Shown in pieces: positions 24,413-33,409 of a stretch of DNA of 37,375 nt. The notes under the pieces were generated by a model. That model was not told where the DNA came from. It searched no databases and worked only from the letters and a program-made list of their open reading frames with translations. Positions within the stretch are counted from its first letter, which is position 1; the number at the start of each line of letters is the position of its first letter. Source of the stretch: Deltaproteobacteria bacterium (GTDB lineage Bacteria; Myxococcota_A; Polyangia; JAAYKL01); the NCBI GenBank assembly GCA_029565915.1, contig JAKQNG010000124.1, positions 1 to 37,375 on the forward strand, written 5' to 3'. Made by a program: the position numbers and the translations under genes.

Positions 24413-25921
24413 TCAGCGCCGCCCCGGTAGATTCATCATCGACAGGTGGGCCGCCCGGAACCATCGGGGAGTCTGGCGGTGAATGCGGCGGATGGCCGGT
24501 TCCATCAACAGCTCGTTGTGAATGAAATCCCTCGCGGTGCGGCGGTGGTCCGTGCCGTTTACGCGGAACGGTCGGTAGAGGCAGATGGCGTCCTCATCCG
24601 CCGTGTATCCGCTGATGTCCATGTGCATGGCTGCTGCCTGCTCGTCGATGTCGCTGGTGACGGGCAGGTTGAAGATGGAGAGGTTCAGGAAATCCACAAA
24701 GGGAGTGTTGTCCCGCAGCAGGGCCAGCGTGGCAGCGCGATCGGTGGCCGTTTCGCCGGGCAGGCCGAACAGCATGTACACGTATGTGCGGATGCCTTCC
24801 ATTGCCGCGGCCGCCAGAATTTTTTGAGAACGGGCGGGATCGATTCCTTTGTCGAACCGGTTCAGCAGTTCACCGCTGCCGCTCTCCACGCCGAACTGGA
24901 GCATCCGGCACCCGCTGTCCGCCGCATCGCGGAGCATCCGGTCGTTGAGGAATGCGTTTTCGGGCCTGGCGAATCCGTAGAAGCGGACGCCATGCTGGCG
25001 GGCGATGGGGCAGAACGCGCGCAGTGACGAAGGTGGAATGGCGGAGTCCAGCAGGTGGATCATCGGTACGGCATTGCGGATGGGCTCTGGAATCGATCGA
25101 AGAAATTCGTCGACAGCGGTGTCGGGGACGGCGTGGAACGGCATGGATCGATCGGGACAGAAACGGCATTTTTTCCAGTAACAACCGGTGGAGAGGGCCA
25201 GTGGGACAACCGGTTGCGCGCTGAGATAGTCGCGGTCGCAGAGGAGTTCGGGCCAGTGCAGGCGATGGAGAAAGTCCGGCTGTTCCGCGGCGGCGATGAG
25301 GGTGCTGCCGTTGGAGAGGTCCAGATGGGGGAGCACCCGGGCAAGGGCCTGGAGTCCGCTGCCGGTCGCGTGCAGGCTGCGGGGAAGTGAGCCACCCACG
25401 ATCGGTTGGATGCCGGCGTGTTCGAGAAAGCGCACGAGGGACAGGGTGGCCGCCAGTTGGGACAGATAGGCGAGGGAGATGACCACGCGGCCCGGTCGAC
25501 GTTGTTCCAGCACCGGTTGAAGAGAGCGGGCCCACAGGTCGGCAAATGGATCGGACCGGATCAGTTGCTGTGCAAGAGCAGAAGGGTGGTGGACCGGCAC
25601 CGGCGGTGCGATATCCATGGCGGTCAGTTTCCAGTTCGCGCAAATCGTTTCGAAACGCTTCAAATCGTTGTGAAGAATGCCGGCGCAATTTCGATGGCGT
25701 TCCGGATCGTAGCCTTCCTTTGCGTTTTTCAGATAGTCGAGGGCGGCATTCACCGGTCCGGGTTGCGGGGTCGTGTCGAAATGGCGGCTGTAGAATGCGA
25801 GGGACAGATCGAGCATCGCGGCATCAAAGCCGTGTCCCCGCAGGGCGCTGGCAAGCATGAAGGCCCCGGATGGCGGTTCGGAAGGTGGACAGACGGGAGG
25901 AGACAGAACGAGGAAATCCAT
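24413..25921 (-). CDS. Radical SAM protein with N-terminal cobalamin-binding-like domain
   Basis: A 502-residue protein. The N-terminal part (about 1-235) resembles the Rossmann-like B12-binding domain of class B radical SAM enzymes (MDFLVLSPPVCPPSEPPSGAF split by turns, later GRVVISLAYLSQ and PIVGGS). The DxHxxG cobalamin-coordinating motif is not seen. The radical SAM core (about 240-450) has the cluster cysteines C247, C252 and C255 in STGCYWKKCRFCPD, then FGVESGS and MLFGLPGET. The C-terminal 60 residues are unassigned. The substrate is unknown; related proteins act as methyltransferases or in natural-product and RNA modification. Its ATG overlaps the stop of the upstream 120-residue gene (TAATG), so both are made together. 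Confidence 0.85.
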   Translation of the reverse strand: MDFLVLSPPVCPPSEPPSGAFMLASALRGHGFDAAMLDLSLAFYSRHFDTTPQPGPVNAALDYLKNAKEGYDPERHRNCAGILHNDLKRFETICANWKLTAMDIAPPVPVHHPSALAQQLIRSDPFADLWARSLQPVLEQRRPGRVVISLAYLSQLAATLSLVRFLEHAGIQPIVGGSLPRSLHATGSGLQALARVLPHLDLSNGSTLIAAAEQPDFLHRLHWPELLCDRDYLSAQPVVPLALSTGCYWKKCRFCPDRSMPFHAVPDTAVDEFLRSIPEPIRNAVPMIHLLDSAIPPSSLRAFCPIARQHGVRFYGFARPENAFLNDRMLRDAADSGCRMLQFGVESGSGELLNRFDKGIDPARSQKILAAAAMEGIRTYVYMLFGLPGETATDRAATLALLRDNTPFVDFLNLSIFNLPVTSDIDEQAAAMHMDISGYTADEDAICLYRPFRVNGTDHRRTARDFIHNELLMEPAIRRIHRQTPRWFRAAHLSMMNLPGRR

Positions 25922-26283
25922 TATCTGCGGAATTTCTGGGCAGTCTTTTCGCGGCGCTTTTCAAGGTGAACGGCCCGGTGTCCGGCGCTCTGGGCCAGCC
26001 GATCCACAATGCTGGAGAGATCGGAATTGTGCCATGCGTCGGCAAACGCTTCGGTCTGCAGCAACCGCCCGTGAATCTGTACCGATGCCTGTTGATCGGC
26101 ATTCAGGCTCACGTCGTCGGGTTGCCACCGGAACCGGTCACCGAATACCCGGAGAAACAGCTCCCGTATGGCCAGGTCAAACACCTGGTGCACGTCTTCA
26201 ACCGATTCCGCTCCGTTCAGGCGATTGCGGAATTCGCGAATCAGATCGTTTTCGTACCGCGTAAAAGAAATCTGTGTTCCCAT
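25921..26283 (-). CDS. Hypothetical 120-residue protein coupled to the radical SAM gene
   Basis: I do not recognise this family. The start ATG at 26283 has a strong AAGGAG about 5 bases upstream; the open frame extends further upstream but without such a site. The protein is mainly helical: MGTQISFTRYENDLIREF, then VEDVHQVFDLAIRELFLRVFG, a loop with RWQPDDVSL, then FADAWHNSDLSSIVDRLAQSA, and a basic tail (KRREKTAQKFRR). There is no signal peptide or membrane segment. It may be a small partner or substrate-carrier of the radical SAM enzyme, judged only from the TAATG overlap. It is divergent from the HAD gene. Confidence 0.72.
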   Translation of the reverse strand: MGTQISFTRYENDLIREFRNRLNGAESVEDVHQVFDLAIRELFLRVFGDRFRWQPDDVSLNADQQASVQIHGRLLQTEAFADAWHNSDLSSIVDRLAQSAGHRAVHLEKRREKTAQKFRR

Positions 26284-26442
26284 GTCCGCTCCTTTTTTTT
26301 GCGACGCCGTCGATGCCGGGCGCTGGTTGTGCGATGCTCTTTTCAGAACGTAGGCATGATCCGCTGCCCTGCAACAGGGGCGCGATCTTTTCTTTGACGG
26401 GGACGGAAATCCGGCTAAAAACACACGAGGAAAGGACGCGCA

Positions 26443-27102
26443 ATGGATGTTCCCGGCACCGTGATTTTCGATTTTGATGGAACCCTCGCCGACTCGATGC
26501 TCGTGTCAATGAACACCAGCAATCTGCTGGCGCCGGTATTCGGCTTTCGAACGGTGACCGAGGCGGAGGTTCCCCGTCTGCGCAAGATGTCCATTACTGA
26601 ACTGTTCCGCCATCTGGAGCTGCCGATTCCCCGTCTGCCCATCATTCTTGCCCGGGCCCGTCGCGAAATGAGCCGGCAGATCGCCGGTATCCGGTTGTTC
26701 GATGGAATGGCGGCGGTGATTGAACGGCTGAGGGAGAGCGGGGTGCAGATTGGTGTCGTGACGTCAAACTCCGTGCAGAATGTCCAGGACTGTCTGCGTT
26801 CCAACGGCGTGCTCGACCTGTTCGATTTCGTGCACAGCGCCACAAACCTGTTCGGCAAGCACCGTGCCCTGCGCAGCCTGATGCATCGTCGCGCCCTGCG
26901 GCCGGGGACGGTGGTGTACGTGGGGGACGAGGCGCGGGACATTGAGGCGTCCCGCCGTTGTCGGATTCCGGTCATCGCCGTCAGCTGGGGGTTTCAGGAT
27001 CGCGCGAAGCTGGCGCAGTTGCAGCCCGATTTCATCGCCGATGTTCCCGCGGATCTCGAGGGGTTCGTCCGGGCGATTTTATACGCTCCGATCCGTGGCT
27101 GA
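26443..27102 (+). CDS. HAD-superfamily hydrolase (phosphoglycolate phosphatase-like)
   Basis: A 219-residue haloacid-dehalogenase-type phosphatase. Motif I is VIFDFDGTLADS, motif II is the Ser/Thr in GVVTSNS, motif III is the Lys in LFGKHRAL, and motif IV is VYVGDEARDIEAS. A four-helix cap sits between motifs I and II, as in Gph and PpaX. The exact substrate cannot be read from sequence; phosphoglycolate or pyrophosphate are the usual candidates. The ATG follows GAGGAAAGG. The gene stands alone between a divergent hypothetical gene and the sdh operon. Confidence 0.88.
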   Translation: MDVPGTVIFDFDGTLADSMLVSMNTSNLLAPVFGFRTVTEAEVPRLRKMSITELFRHLELPIPRLPIILARARREMSRQIAGIRLFDGMAAVIERLRESGVQIGVVTSNSVQNVQDCLRSNGVLDLFDFVHSATNLFGKHRALRSLMHRRALRPGTVVYVGDEARDIEASRRCRIPVIAVSWGFQDRAKLAQLQPDFIADVPADLEGFVRAILYAPIRG

Positions 27103-27220
27103 TCTGTCTGTTATTCATTGAACTTTAAAACCGGATGTGGCTTGTATCGGCCGTTCCCATCGCGTGGATTTCCGCGTGGCGCCGGCATCGCATCCGGATG
27201 GGACGGGAGCAGAAAATCGC

Positions 27221-27904
27221 ATGTCAACGACTCGGACATTTCTGAAGACCTCGGTGGGCAGGAAGGTCGTCATGGCCGCCAGCGGCGTCATTGTATTCGG
27301 CTTCATCGTGGTGCACATCCTCGGCAACCTGCAGTTGTTTGCCGGGCCGGAGGCGCTGAACCGGTATGCGGCCTTTCTGCAGGGGCTGGGGCCGCTGAAA
27401 TGGGCCGTCCGGGCCCTGCTGGCCGCGTCGGCTGCCGTGCACATTGTCACCGCGGTACAGTTGACCGTGCAGAACTGGCAGGCGCGCCCCAGGCGGTATG
27501 CAACCATCCGCTACCGTGCCACGGATTACGCCGCGCGAACCATGTGGATCGGCGGGCCCATCATCGGGCTGTTCGTCATCTGGCACCTGCTGCACCTGAC
27601 CACCGGGCACTGCCATCCGGCGGGACAATTTGCAGCGGACAGCAACGGCATCATCAACGTTTACAATAGTGTCGTGATCGGGTTCATGGATCCGGCCGCC
27701 GCCGCCGTCTACATTCTGGCCATGCTGCTCGTGGGCCTGCATCTCTATCACGGCCTGTGGAGCATGATGCAGAGCATCGGCCTCAATCACCCGGGTTGGA
27801 ATCACTGGCGGCGCTGGTTTGCCGTGCTTTTTGCGGCGTTCGTGGCGCTTGCGGGAATTTCCCTGCCGGTGGCAGTGCTCACCGGATTTGTGACACCGGC
27901 ATAG
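27221..27904 (+). CDS. sdhC: Succinate dehydrogenase/fumarate reductase cytochrome b558 subunit
   Basis: A 227-residue membrane anchor of the single-subunit, diheme b558 type. Five hydrophobic helices are visible. Candidate heme-ligand histidines are in IVVHILGN, AAVHIVTA, IWHLLHLTTGH and GLHLYHGLWSMMQSIG. The protein opens TFLKTSVGRKVVMAASG, which fits the family. The start at 27221 was preferred over an upstream in-frame codon because it matches the usual N-terminus. It binds quinone and passes electrons to or from SdhB. sdhA follows by 12 bases. The 118 bases upstream show no convincing consensus promoter. Confidence 0.9.
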   Translation: MSTTRTFLKTSVGRKVVMAASGVIVFGFIVVHILGNLQLFAGPEALNRYAAFLQGLGPLKWAVRALLAASAAVHIVTAVQLTVQNWQARPRRYATIRYRATDYAARTMWIGGPIIGLFVIWHLLHLTTGHCHPAGQFAADSNGIINVYNSVVIGFMDPAAAAVYILAMLLVGLHLYHGLWSMMQSIGLNHPGWNHWRRWFAVLFAAFVALAGISLPVAVLTGFVTPA

Positions 27905-27916
27905 AAAGGCAATGCG

Positions 27917-29827
27917 ATGAAACTCGAATCCCGGATACCTGACGGGCCGCTGGAGCAGCGATGGGACCGCTGCCGGTTCCAGTTGAAGCTGGTAAACCCG
28001 GCAAACAAGCGGAAGTATCGGATTCTCGTTGTTGGCTCCGGTCTGGCGGGTGCCTCGGCCGCCGCCACCCTCGCCGAACTCGGCTACGCCGTTGACTGCT
28101 TTTTTTATCAGGACAGTCCGCGCCGTGCCCACTCCATTGCGGCCCAGGGCGGAATCAACGCAGCAAAGAATTACACCGGGGACGGGGACAGTGTTTTCCG
28201 GCTTTTCTACGATACCGTAAAGGGCGGCGACTATCGCGCACGGGAATCCAATGTCTACCGGCTGGCCCAGGTCAGCTCCGCCATCATCGATCAGTGCGTT
28301 GCGCAGGGGGTTCCCTTTGCAAGAGAATACGGTGGAATGCTGGCCAACCGGTCCTTCGGTGGCGCCCAGGTGTCCCGTACGTTCTACGCAAGGGGCCAGA
28401 CGGGCCAGCAACTGCTCATCGGCGCCTATTCCGCGCTGATGCGGCAGGTGCGCGACGGGCGGGTGACACTCCATCCCCGTTGCGAGATGCTGGAGCTGGT
28501 GGTGGAAGAGGGCCGTGCGCGGGGAATTGTGACGCGGGACATGGTCACCGGAAAGGTGGCCGCTCACGGGGCGGACGCGGTCGTGCTCGCCACCGGGGGA
28601 TACGGCAACGTGTTTTACCTGTCCACCAACGCGAAGGGCTGCAACGTGACCGCCGCCTGGCGGGCCCACCGGAAAGGCGCGGGGTTTGCGAATCCCTGCT
28701 ACACACAGATTCATCCCACCTGCATTCCCGTTTCGGGCGACCATCAGTCCAAGCTCACTCTCATGAGTGAGTCCCTGCGCAACGACGGTCGAATCTGGGT
28801 GCCCGGGGAGAAGGGCGATGTGCGTCCTCCCGCGGAAATCCCCGAAGATGAGCGGGATTATTATCTGGAGCGCCGCTATCCCTCGTTTGGCAATCTGGTG
28901 CCGCGGGATGTGGCGTCCCGCGCCGCCAAACAGGTGTGCGATGCCGGCAGTGGTGTGGGCCCGTCCGGACTTGGCGTCTATCTTGATTTTGCCGACGCAG
29001 TGGCGCGTCTTGGTGAAGCCGGTGTCCGCGAACGCTACGGCAACCTCTTTCACATGTACGAAAAGATTACCGCGGAAAACCCTTATCGCGTTCCCATGCG
29101 GATATTCCCCGCTGTGCACTACACCATGGGAGGGCTCTGGGTTGACTACAACCTGATGACCACCATCGATGGATGTTATGCCATCGGCGAATGCAATTTC
29201 TCCGACCACGGCGCAAACCGTCTGGGGGCCAGCGCACTGATGCAGGGACTCGCGGATGGCTATTTCATCCTGCCCTATACCATCGGCGATTTTCTGTCCC
29301 GCAGCGGTCGAAGCGCCATGGACACCGGACACCCGGCATTCACGTCGGCGGTGCAGCAGGCGACGGGACGGATTGAACGCCTGCTGTCCATCGGAGGCAA
29401 CCGGACGCCGGACGATTTCCACCGGGAGCTCGGACGCCTGTTGTGGGATGACTGCGGCATGGCGCGGACAAAGGAGAGCCTGACGCACGCCCTGCAGAAG
29501 ATTCCCGCGATCCGCGACGAGTTCTGGCAGAATGTGAAGGTGGTCGGCACCGGTGCCCAGCTCAACCAGACCCTTGAGCGGGCAGGCCGGGTGGCGGACT
29601 TCCTGGAGTTCGGAGAGTTGATGGTACGGGATGCGCTGATGCGCGAGGAGTCCTGCGGCGGGCATTTCCGGGTGGAAAGCCAGACGGAAGACGGTGAAGC
29701 GCTGCGCGATGACGAACGGTTCGCGCATGTGGCGGTGTGGGAACACGTGGAAAGCGGGTCGCCCGCGCGTCATGTGGAACCACTTGTGTTCGAGCACTGC
29801 ACACCCAGCGCAAGGAGCTATAAATAA
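27917..29827 (+). CDS. sdhA: Succinate dehydrogenase/fumarate reductase flavoprotein subunit
   Basis: A 636-residue FAD subunit. The dinucleotide-binding motif is [19 protein letters not shown] (about 36-54). The covalent-FAD histidine is H72 in [18 protein letters not shown]. Substrate-binding sequence includes [12 protein letters not shown] and the catalytic-Arg region [14 protein letters not shown]. It interconverts succinate and fumarate at the cytoplasmic face. Together with the five-helix b558 anchor, the type matches the Bacillus/Wolinella/Bacteroidetes class (type B), which can run in either direction; direction cannot be told from sequence. The stop overlaps the sdhB start (TAATG). 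Confidence 0.94.
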   Translation: MKLESRIPDGPLEQRWDRCRFQLKLVNPANKRKYRILVVGSGLAGASAAATLAELGYAVDCFFYQDSPRRAHSIAAQGGINAAKNYTGDGDSVFRLFYDTVKGGDYRARESNVYRLAQVSSAIIDQCVAQGVPFAREYGGMLANRSFGGAQVSRTFYARGQTGQQLLIGAYSALMRQVRDGRVTLHPRCEMLELVVEEGRARGIVTRDMVTGKVAAHGADAVVLATGGYGNVFYLSTNAKGCNVTAAWRAHRKGAGFANPCYTQIHPTCIPVSGDHQSKLTLMSESLRNDGRIWVPGEKGDVRPPAEIPEDERDYYLERRYPSFGNLVPRDVASRAAKQVCDAGSGVGPSGLGVYLDFADAVARLGEAGVRERYGNLFHMYEKITAENPYRVPMRIFPAVHYTMGGLWVDYNLMTTIDGCYAIGECNFSDHGANRLGASALMQGLADGYFILPYTIGDFLSRSGRSAMDTGHPAFTSAVQQATGRIERLLSIGGNRTPDDFHRELGRLLWDDCGMARTKESLTHALQKIPAIRDEFWQNVKVVGTGAQLNQTLERAGRVADFLEFGELMVRDALMREESCGGHFRVESQTEDGEALRDDERFAHVAVWEHVESGSPARHVEPLVFEHCTPSARSYK

Positions 29828-30597
29828 TGGATTTCAAACTCAAGGTGTGGCGACAGGCGGACGCCCAGACGAAGGGGCGGATGGTAAACCTCGACGCGAA
29901 GGACATCAGCCCGGATTCGTCATTTCTCGAAATGCTCGATGTGGTGAACGAAGGACTGATCCGGTCCGGCGGCGATCCGATTGCCTTCGACCACGACTGT
30001 CGGGAAGGGATCTGCGGCATGTGCGGCGCGGTGGTGAACGGGTATGCCCACGGCCATCAGAAAGGCACCACGCTCTGCCAGCTGCACATGCGATCGTTCC
30101 GGAATGGAAGCGCCATTTCCATTGAACCCTGGCGTTCCCGGGCGTTTCCCGTCATCTGCGATCTGGTGGTGGATCGACGCGCCTTTGACGCGATCATCGC
30201 CGCCGGCGGGTTCATCACGGTCCGGGCCGGTTCCGCACCGGACGGCAATGCGCTGCCCGTGCCAAAGGACAAAGCGGATGGGGCCATGGACGCCGCCGCC
30301 TGCATCGGATGCGGGGCCTGTGTGGCGGCGTGTCCCAATGCCTCCGCCATGCTGTTTGTCGCTGCAAAAGTCGCCCACCTGGCCGCTCTGCCCCAGGGCC
30401 GCCCCGAACAGGCCCGGCGGGCCCTGGCCATGGTCCGCGCCATGGAAGAATCGGGTTTCGGCGCCTGCACCAATCACGGCGAATGCGAGGCGGCCTGTCC
30501 CAAGGAAATCAGCGTCAACCACATCGCCCTGCTGAACCGGGAGTTCATCGCCGCCTCCGCGGCAGCAGTTCCCCCGCGGGACGAGATCGGCGAATGA
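29827..30597 (+). CDS. sdhB: Succinate dehydrogenase/fumarate reductase iron-sulfur subunit
   Basis: A 256-residue protein with three Fe-S sites. The [2Fe-2S] ligands are C58, C63, C66 and C84 ([17 protein letters not shown] then TTLCQLH). The [4Fe-4S] motif is C159-xx-C162-xx-C165 with C169 ([12 protein letters not shown]). The [3Fe-4S] region includes C214, C220 and C224 ([16 protein letters not shown]). It carries electrons between the flavin and the cytochrome b. Its stop overlaps the start of the sulfatase-like gene (ATGA), which is unusual because sdhB normally ends the operon. Confidence 0.93.
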   Translation: MDFKLKVWRQADAQTKGRMVNLDAKDISPDSSFLEMLDVVNEGLIRSGGDPIAFDHDCREGICGMCGAVVNGYAHGHQKGTTLCQLHMRSFRNGSAISIEPWRSRAFPVICDLVVDRRAFDAIIAAGGFITVRAGSAPDGNALPVPKDKADGAMDAAACIGCGACVAACPNASAMLFVAAKVAHLAALPQGRPEQARRALAMVRAMEESGFGACTNHGECEAACPKEISVNHIALLNREFIAASAAAVPPRDEIGE

Positions 30598-32081
30598 CCA
30601 TCCCCCGCGCGATCGAGGCGCCTGTGCGTGTTCTGTGGCTCATGGCGGCACTGTGGGTATGTTCCTGCGGCGATCCGCCGGCAGAACATCGCTCAGCGGG
30701 CGCGAATGAATCAGGAAGTGCGCAGTCGGTGCGCCATCCGCAGAAAAGCGGCGCGGACTCGGCCCGACCGGCGGGACAGAAAATCCTGTACATCGTGGTG
30801 GATGCCCTGCGCGCCGACCGGCTGGGCTGCTACGGCGGTCCCAAAGACATTTCGCCGTCCATCGATGGGATCGCCGCCGAAGGAGTCCTCTTCGAGTCCG
30901 TCCATGCTGCTTCTCCGTGGACTGCTCCCTCGTTCGGAACCCTGTTTACCGGCGTGTCACCCACGGTTCACGGCGCCGGTGGCATGCTGGCCCGCGGCTC
31001 CCGTGAAGGTGCCGATATTCACGGCGTAACCGTGGGCGGTATCCGGACACACCTGGCCACCATGGCCGAACTCCTGTCCGGGACCATGCGCACGGCTGCC
31101 GTGGTAAACAATGCCTTTGTTACAAAAGAGCTTGGTTTTGCCCGCGGTTTCGATCATTTCGACTTCCGGATCGCCCGCTTGACCCGTTATCGCACCGCAG
31201 ACGCCACAACGGACGCAGCGGTTGCCTGGTTGAAAGACAATGGTGACAATCCGTTTTTTCTGCTGGTGCATTACTTTGATCCGCATATCCAGTACGGGCC
31301 TCCTGCGAAGTATGTCGCCATGTTCGCGAAGGACCGTCCCCCTCGCATTGCCGTACCGTTTGTGGACCATGGCGCGGCCCGGGATGGGTCTCTCGATCCG
31401 GACGAGCGGGAAAAGGCGTTCATCAGGGGACTCTACAACGGCGAAGTCCGGTTCGCGGACGACGAAATCGGTCGGCTTCTGGCCGTAATGAAACAGTCCG
31501 GCCGTCTTGAAGATACGTGGATTGTCGTGCTCTCCGATCACGGCGAAGAGCATTTCGAGCACGGAAGCTTCGAACACGGCCACCGCTACGAGGAAGAAGT
31601 TGTCCGCGTTCCTTTCATCCTGCGGGCGCCGGGCGGACGGTGGCATGCGGGACGGCGGATTCCGGCAAACGTGTCCCATATCGACGTACTGCCGACGATG
31701 CTCGAAATCGCCGGTGTCGCGTCTCCCGCGCATCTGGAAGGTCATTCCGTTCTTGCGATGCTGGACAATCCCCGGCCTTCGAATCGGCCTTCGTATATGG
31801 AATTCAACCTGTTCAACGGCCAGCAGTGCGCGTTCTATGACGGACGTTATAAAATCATTCACGATCTGCGCCGCAATTCGGCCTTCATGTACGATCTGCG
31901 GGAAGACCCGGAGGAGCAGCATCGCCTCGACGGAAACCATCCGGCGTTTTCCGCGGTGGAGAAACAGCTGCAGAGCCGGAGGGCACGCCTGATGTCCGTT
32001 GCGTCCGGCAGACCGGATAACGATGCGGCCATGTCCGGAGAGGCAGGAGAAGCCCTGCGATCTCTGGGTTACATTGAGTAA
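30594..32081 (+). CDS. Sulfatase-like / alkaline phosphatase superfamily lipoprotein without the formylglycine Cys/Ser
   Basis: A 495-residue exported protein. A signal peptide ends in WVCSCGD, a plausible lipobox with lipidated C25. The mature domain begins [19 protein letters not shown], a family signature with metal-ligand D70. The usual nucleophile motif C/S-x-P-S-R is replaced by T110-A-P-S-F ([14 protein letters not shown]), so no formylglycine can form at the normal site and Thr may act as nucleophile, as in phosphoethanolamine transferases. Later metal sites are in [14 protein letters not shown] and the [16 protein letters not shown] block. The C-terminus has [13 protein letters not shown], as in true sulfatases. 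The product may therefore be a phosphodiesterase, phosphotransferase or inactive sulfatase. The ATG overlaps the sdhB stop. Confidence 0.85.
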   Translation: MTIPRAIEAPVRVLWLMAALWVCSCGDPPAEHRSAGANESGSAQSVRHPQKSGADSARPAGQKILYIVVDALRADRLGCYGGPKDISPSIDGIAAEGVLFESVHAASPWTAPSFGTLFTGVSPTVHGAGGMLARGSREGADIHGVTVGGIRTHLATMAELLSGTMRTAAVVNNAFVTKELGFARGFDHFDFRIARLTRYRTADATTDAAVAWLKDNGDNPFFLLVHYFDPHIQYGPPAKYVAMFAKDRPPRIAVPFVDHGAARDGSLDPDEREKAFIRGLYNGEVRFADDEIGRLLAVMKQSGRLEDTWIVVLSDHGEEHFEHGSFEHGHRYEEEVVRVPFILRAPGGRWHAGRRIPANVSHIDVLPTMLEIAGVASPAHLEGHSVLAMLDNPRPSNRPSYMEFNLFNGQQCAFYDGRYKIIHDLRRNSAFMYDLREDPEEQHRLDGNHPAFSAVEKQLQSRRARLMSVASGRPDNDAAMSGEAGEALRSLGYIE

Positions 32082-32350
32082 TGAATGGAAACAGGAAAAA
32101 TTTTCTGCCGTTGGCGGGATTCTGGTGTATGATGGAATTGACCACGCCGGAGATGGCCATTGTGGGCTGCCTGGCGGGAATTATTTTAGCACTTGACCTG
32201 ACATGAACGTTTCTGATTCTAAATATGTACTTTTCGGGTTTGCAGTTGCGAAGAATGAGCTGCCCTGTGGTAGCATGTTCACTGTAAGTGGAATCCGGAT
32301 GAGCGGCGAACTGCTTTCTCATCCATAACAACAGAATGAGGGAATCCATC

Positions 32351-33268
32351 ATGAAAAAAACCAACGTACTTTTTATCTTACTGGCAGGTCTTCTGGCGGT
32401 GTTTGCGGTGATCGGCTGCAACGCGGAGAGCGACACACCGAGCCTGGACGCGGACTCCGACGGCGACAGCGACTCGGACAGCGACGGCGACTCGGACAGC
32501 GACAGCGACTCGGACAGCGACAGCGATTCGGACAGCGACAGCGACTCGGACAGCGATTCGGACAGCGACAGCGACTCGGACAGCGACAGCGACTCGGACA
32601 GCGATACCGATGCGGACAGCGATACCGATGCGGACAGCGACAGCGATGGCGATCCCGGCAGCGTCTGTGATGGCGCCGCTGTGGATTGTTACACGGAGTG
32701 CTTCGGTTGCGCCCAGGGCGATCCCACCCTCTGCGGTGACGAATACACCGCCTGCTCCGAAAACGCCGATTGTGCGGCCTATGAAACCTGCCGTAACGAC
32801 AACTGCGTCGCCGAAAATCTGACCGGAGACGCGTGGGTCGCCTGCGAGACGAGCTGCCGGAATGCCGCTACTACTACGGGCGTCGAGCTGTATGAAGCTT
32901 TTGAAAACTGCATCAATTGTGATGCATGCTCGCTTTCCTGCGGTTCCCAGGAAGGCATCTACTGCGGCGATGAAGTGTGTGACGGCACGGATTGCTACAC
33001 CGAATGCTGGGGCTGCGCCATGAACACCACCTGTGCCGACGAAGTGGCGGCCTGCAATGCCAGCACCGACTGCACCGGTCTCGACGCCTGCCGCAACGAG
33101 GACTGCGTGACCCCGGGCCTCACCGGCGACGCCTGGGTGGCCTGCGTGGCCAACTGCGAAGCGGAAAACGCCGCCGGCGTAGCCCTGCTTAACGCCTATC
33201 ACACCTGCATCTACTGCGAAGGTTGCCCGATTTCCTGCGCCGCCGACGCGGCCGGAAAGTGCAAATAG
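32351..33268 (+). CDS. Lipoprotein with long Ser-Asp repeat linker and two Cys-rich modules
   Basis: A 305-residue surface-lipoprotein candidate. A signal peptide ends at the lipobox FAVIGC23. Residues about 33-101 are an almost pure (Ser-Asp) repeat with a few Gly, Ala and Thr at the Ser positions. Two homologous Cys-rich modules of about 95 residues follow. Each has the pattern C-D-G..D-C-Y-x-E-C-x-G-C-A, then A-C-x4-D-C-x5-C-R-N-x-D-C, then LTGDAWVAC. Each module carries over ten Cys, so a disulfide-stapled exported domain is likely. The start is the ATG at 32351, downstream of GAGGGA. The SD segment would hold the folded modules away from the membrane, as SD stalks do in staphylococcal adhesins; that role is inferred. 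Paralogous to the next gene. Confidence 0.82.
   Translation: MKKTNVLFILLAGLLAVFAVIGCNAESDTPSLDADSDGDSDSDSDGDSDSDSDSDSDSDSDSDSDSDSDSDSDSDSDSDSDSDSDTDADSDTDADSDSDGDPGSVCDGAAVDCYTECFGCAQGDPTLCGDEYTACSENADCAAYETCRNDNCVAENLTGDAWVACETSCRNAATTTGVELYEAFENCINCDACSLSCGSQEGIYCGDEVCDGTDCYTECWGCAMNTTCADEVAACNASTDCTGLDACRNEDCVTPGLTGDAWVACVANCEAENAAGVALLNAYHTCIYCEGCPISCAADAAGKCK
32447..32653 (+). repeat. Hexanucleotide-type tandem repeat encoding (Ser-Asp)n
   Basis: Units of GACAGC and GACTCG, with GGC, GAT and ACC variants, run in frame. Both Ser codon families (AGC and TCG) are used and alternate fairly regularly, giving longer periods of 12-18 bases. It is low-complexity and could be prone to slippage, which would change the linker length by whole codon pairs. 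Confidence 0.9.
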
Positions 33269-33320
33269 TCAACTGCAGGCTTCTTCTTCCTGAAAAAATT
33301 CCCACAAGTTGATGTCGTTG

Positions 33321-33349
33321 TTGTCCGTCCGGGGCAGCCGGCGTATAAT
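33321..33349 (+). promoter_or_regulatory. Sigma-70-like promoter of the second Cys-rich lipoprotein
   Basis: TTGTCC (33321-33326), a 17-base spacer and a perfect TATAAT (33344-33349). The -35 matches 4/6. The ATG at 33410 lies about 55 bases downstream of the predicted start, behind AGGAGG. The paralog upstream lacks an equally clear promoter. Confidence 0.5.
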
Positions 33350-33409
33350 TGTCTCAGGCGCGGAATTGTCCGGCCTGCTTATTATACCTTTTCTGCTTAG
33401 GAGGTTCCC

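Noticed and set aside
22263-24464. 733-codon minus-strand open frame across lgt and the exported genes
   Set aside because: It crosses lgt in another frame and is antisense to three real genes; composition is R/P/S-rich without motifs.
27224-29797. 857-codon open frame on the minus strand opposite sdhC-sdhA
   Set aside because: It is antisense shadow of high-GC coding sequence; the protein is low-complexity in H, G, R and P with no recognisable domain, while the plus strand encodes clear SdhC and SdhA.
32160-32195. Possible sigma-54 promoter (GG-N10-GC) before the first Cys-rich lipoprotein
   Set aside because: The -24 element reads CGGGAA instead of TGGCAC and the -12 is only partial; the NtrC-type gene in the window is no proof of a target here.
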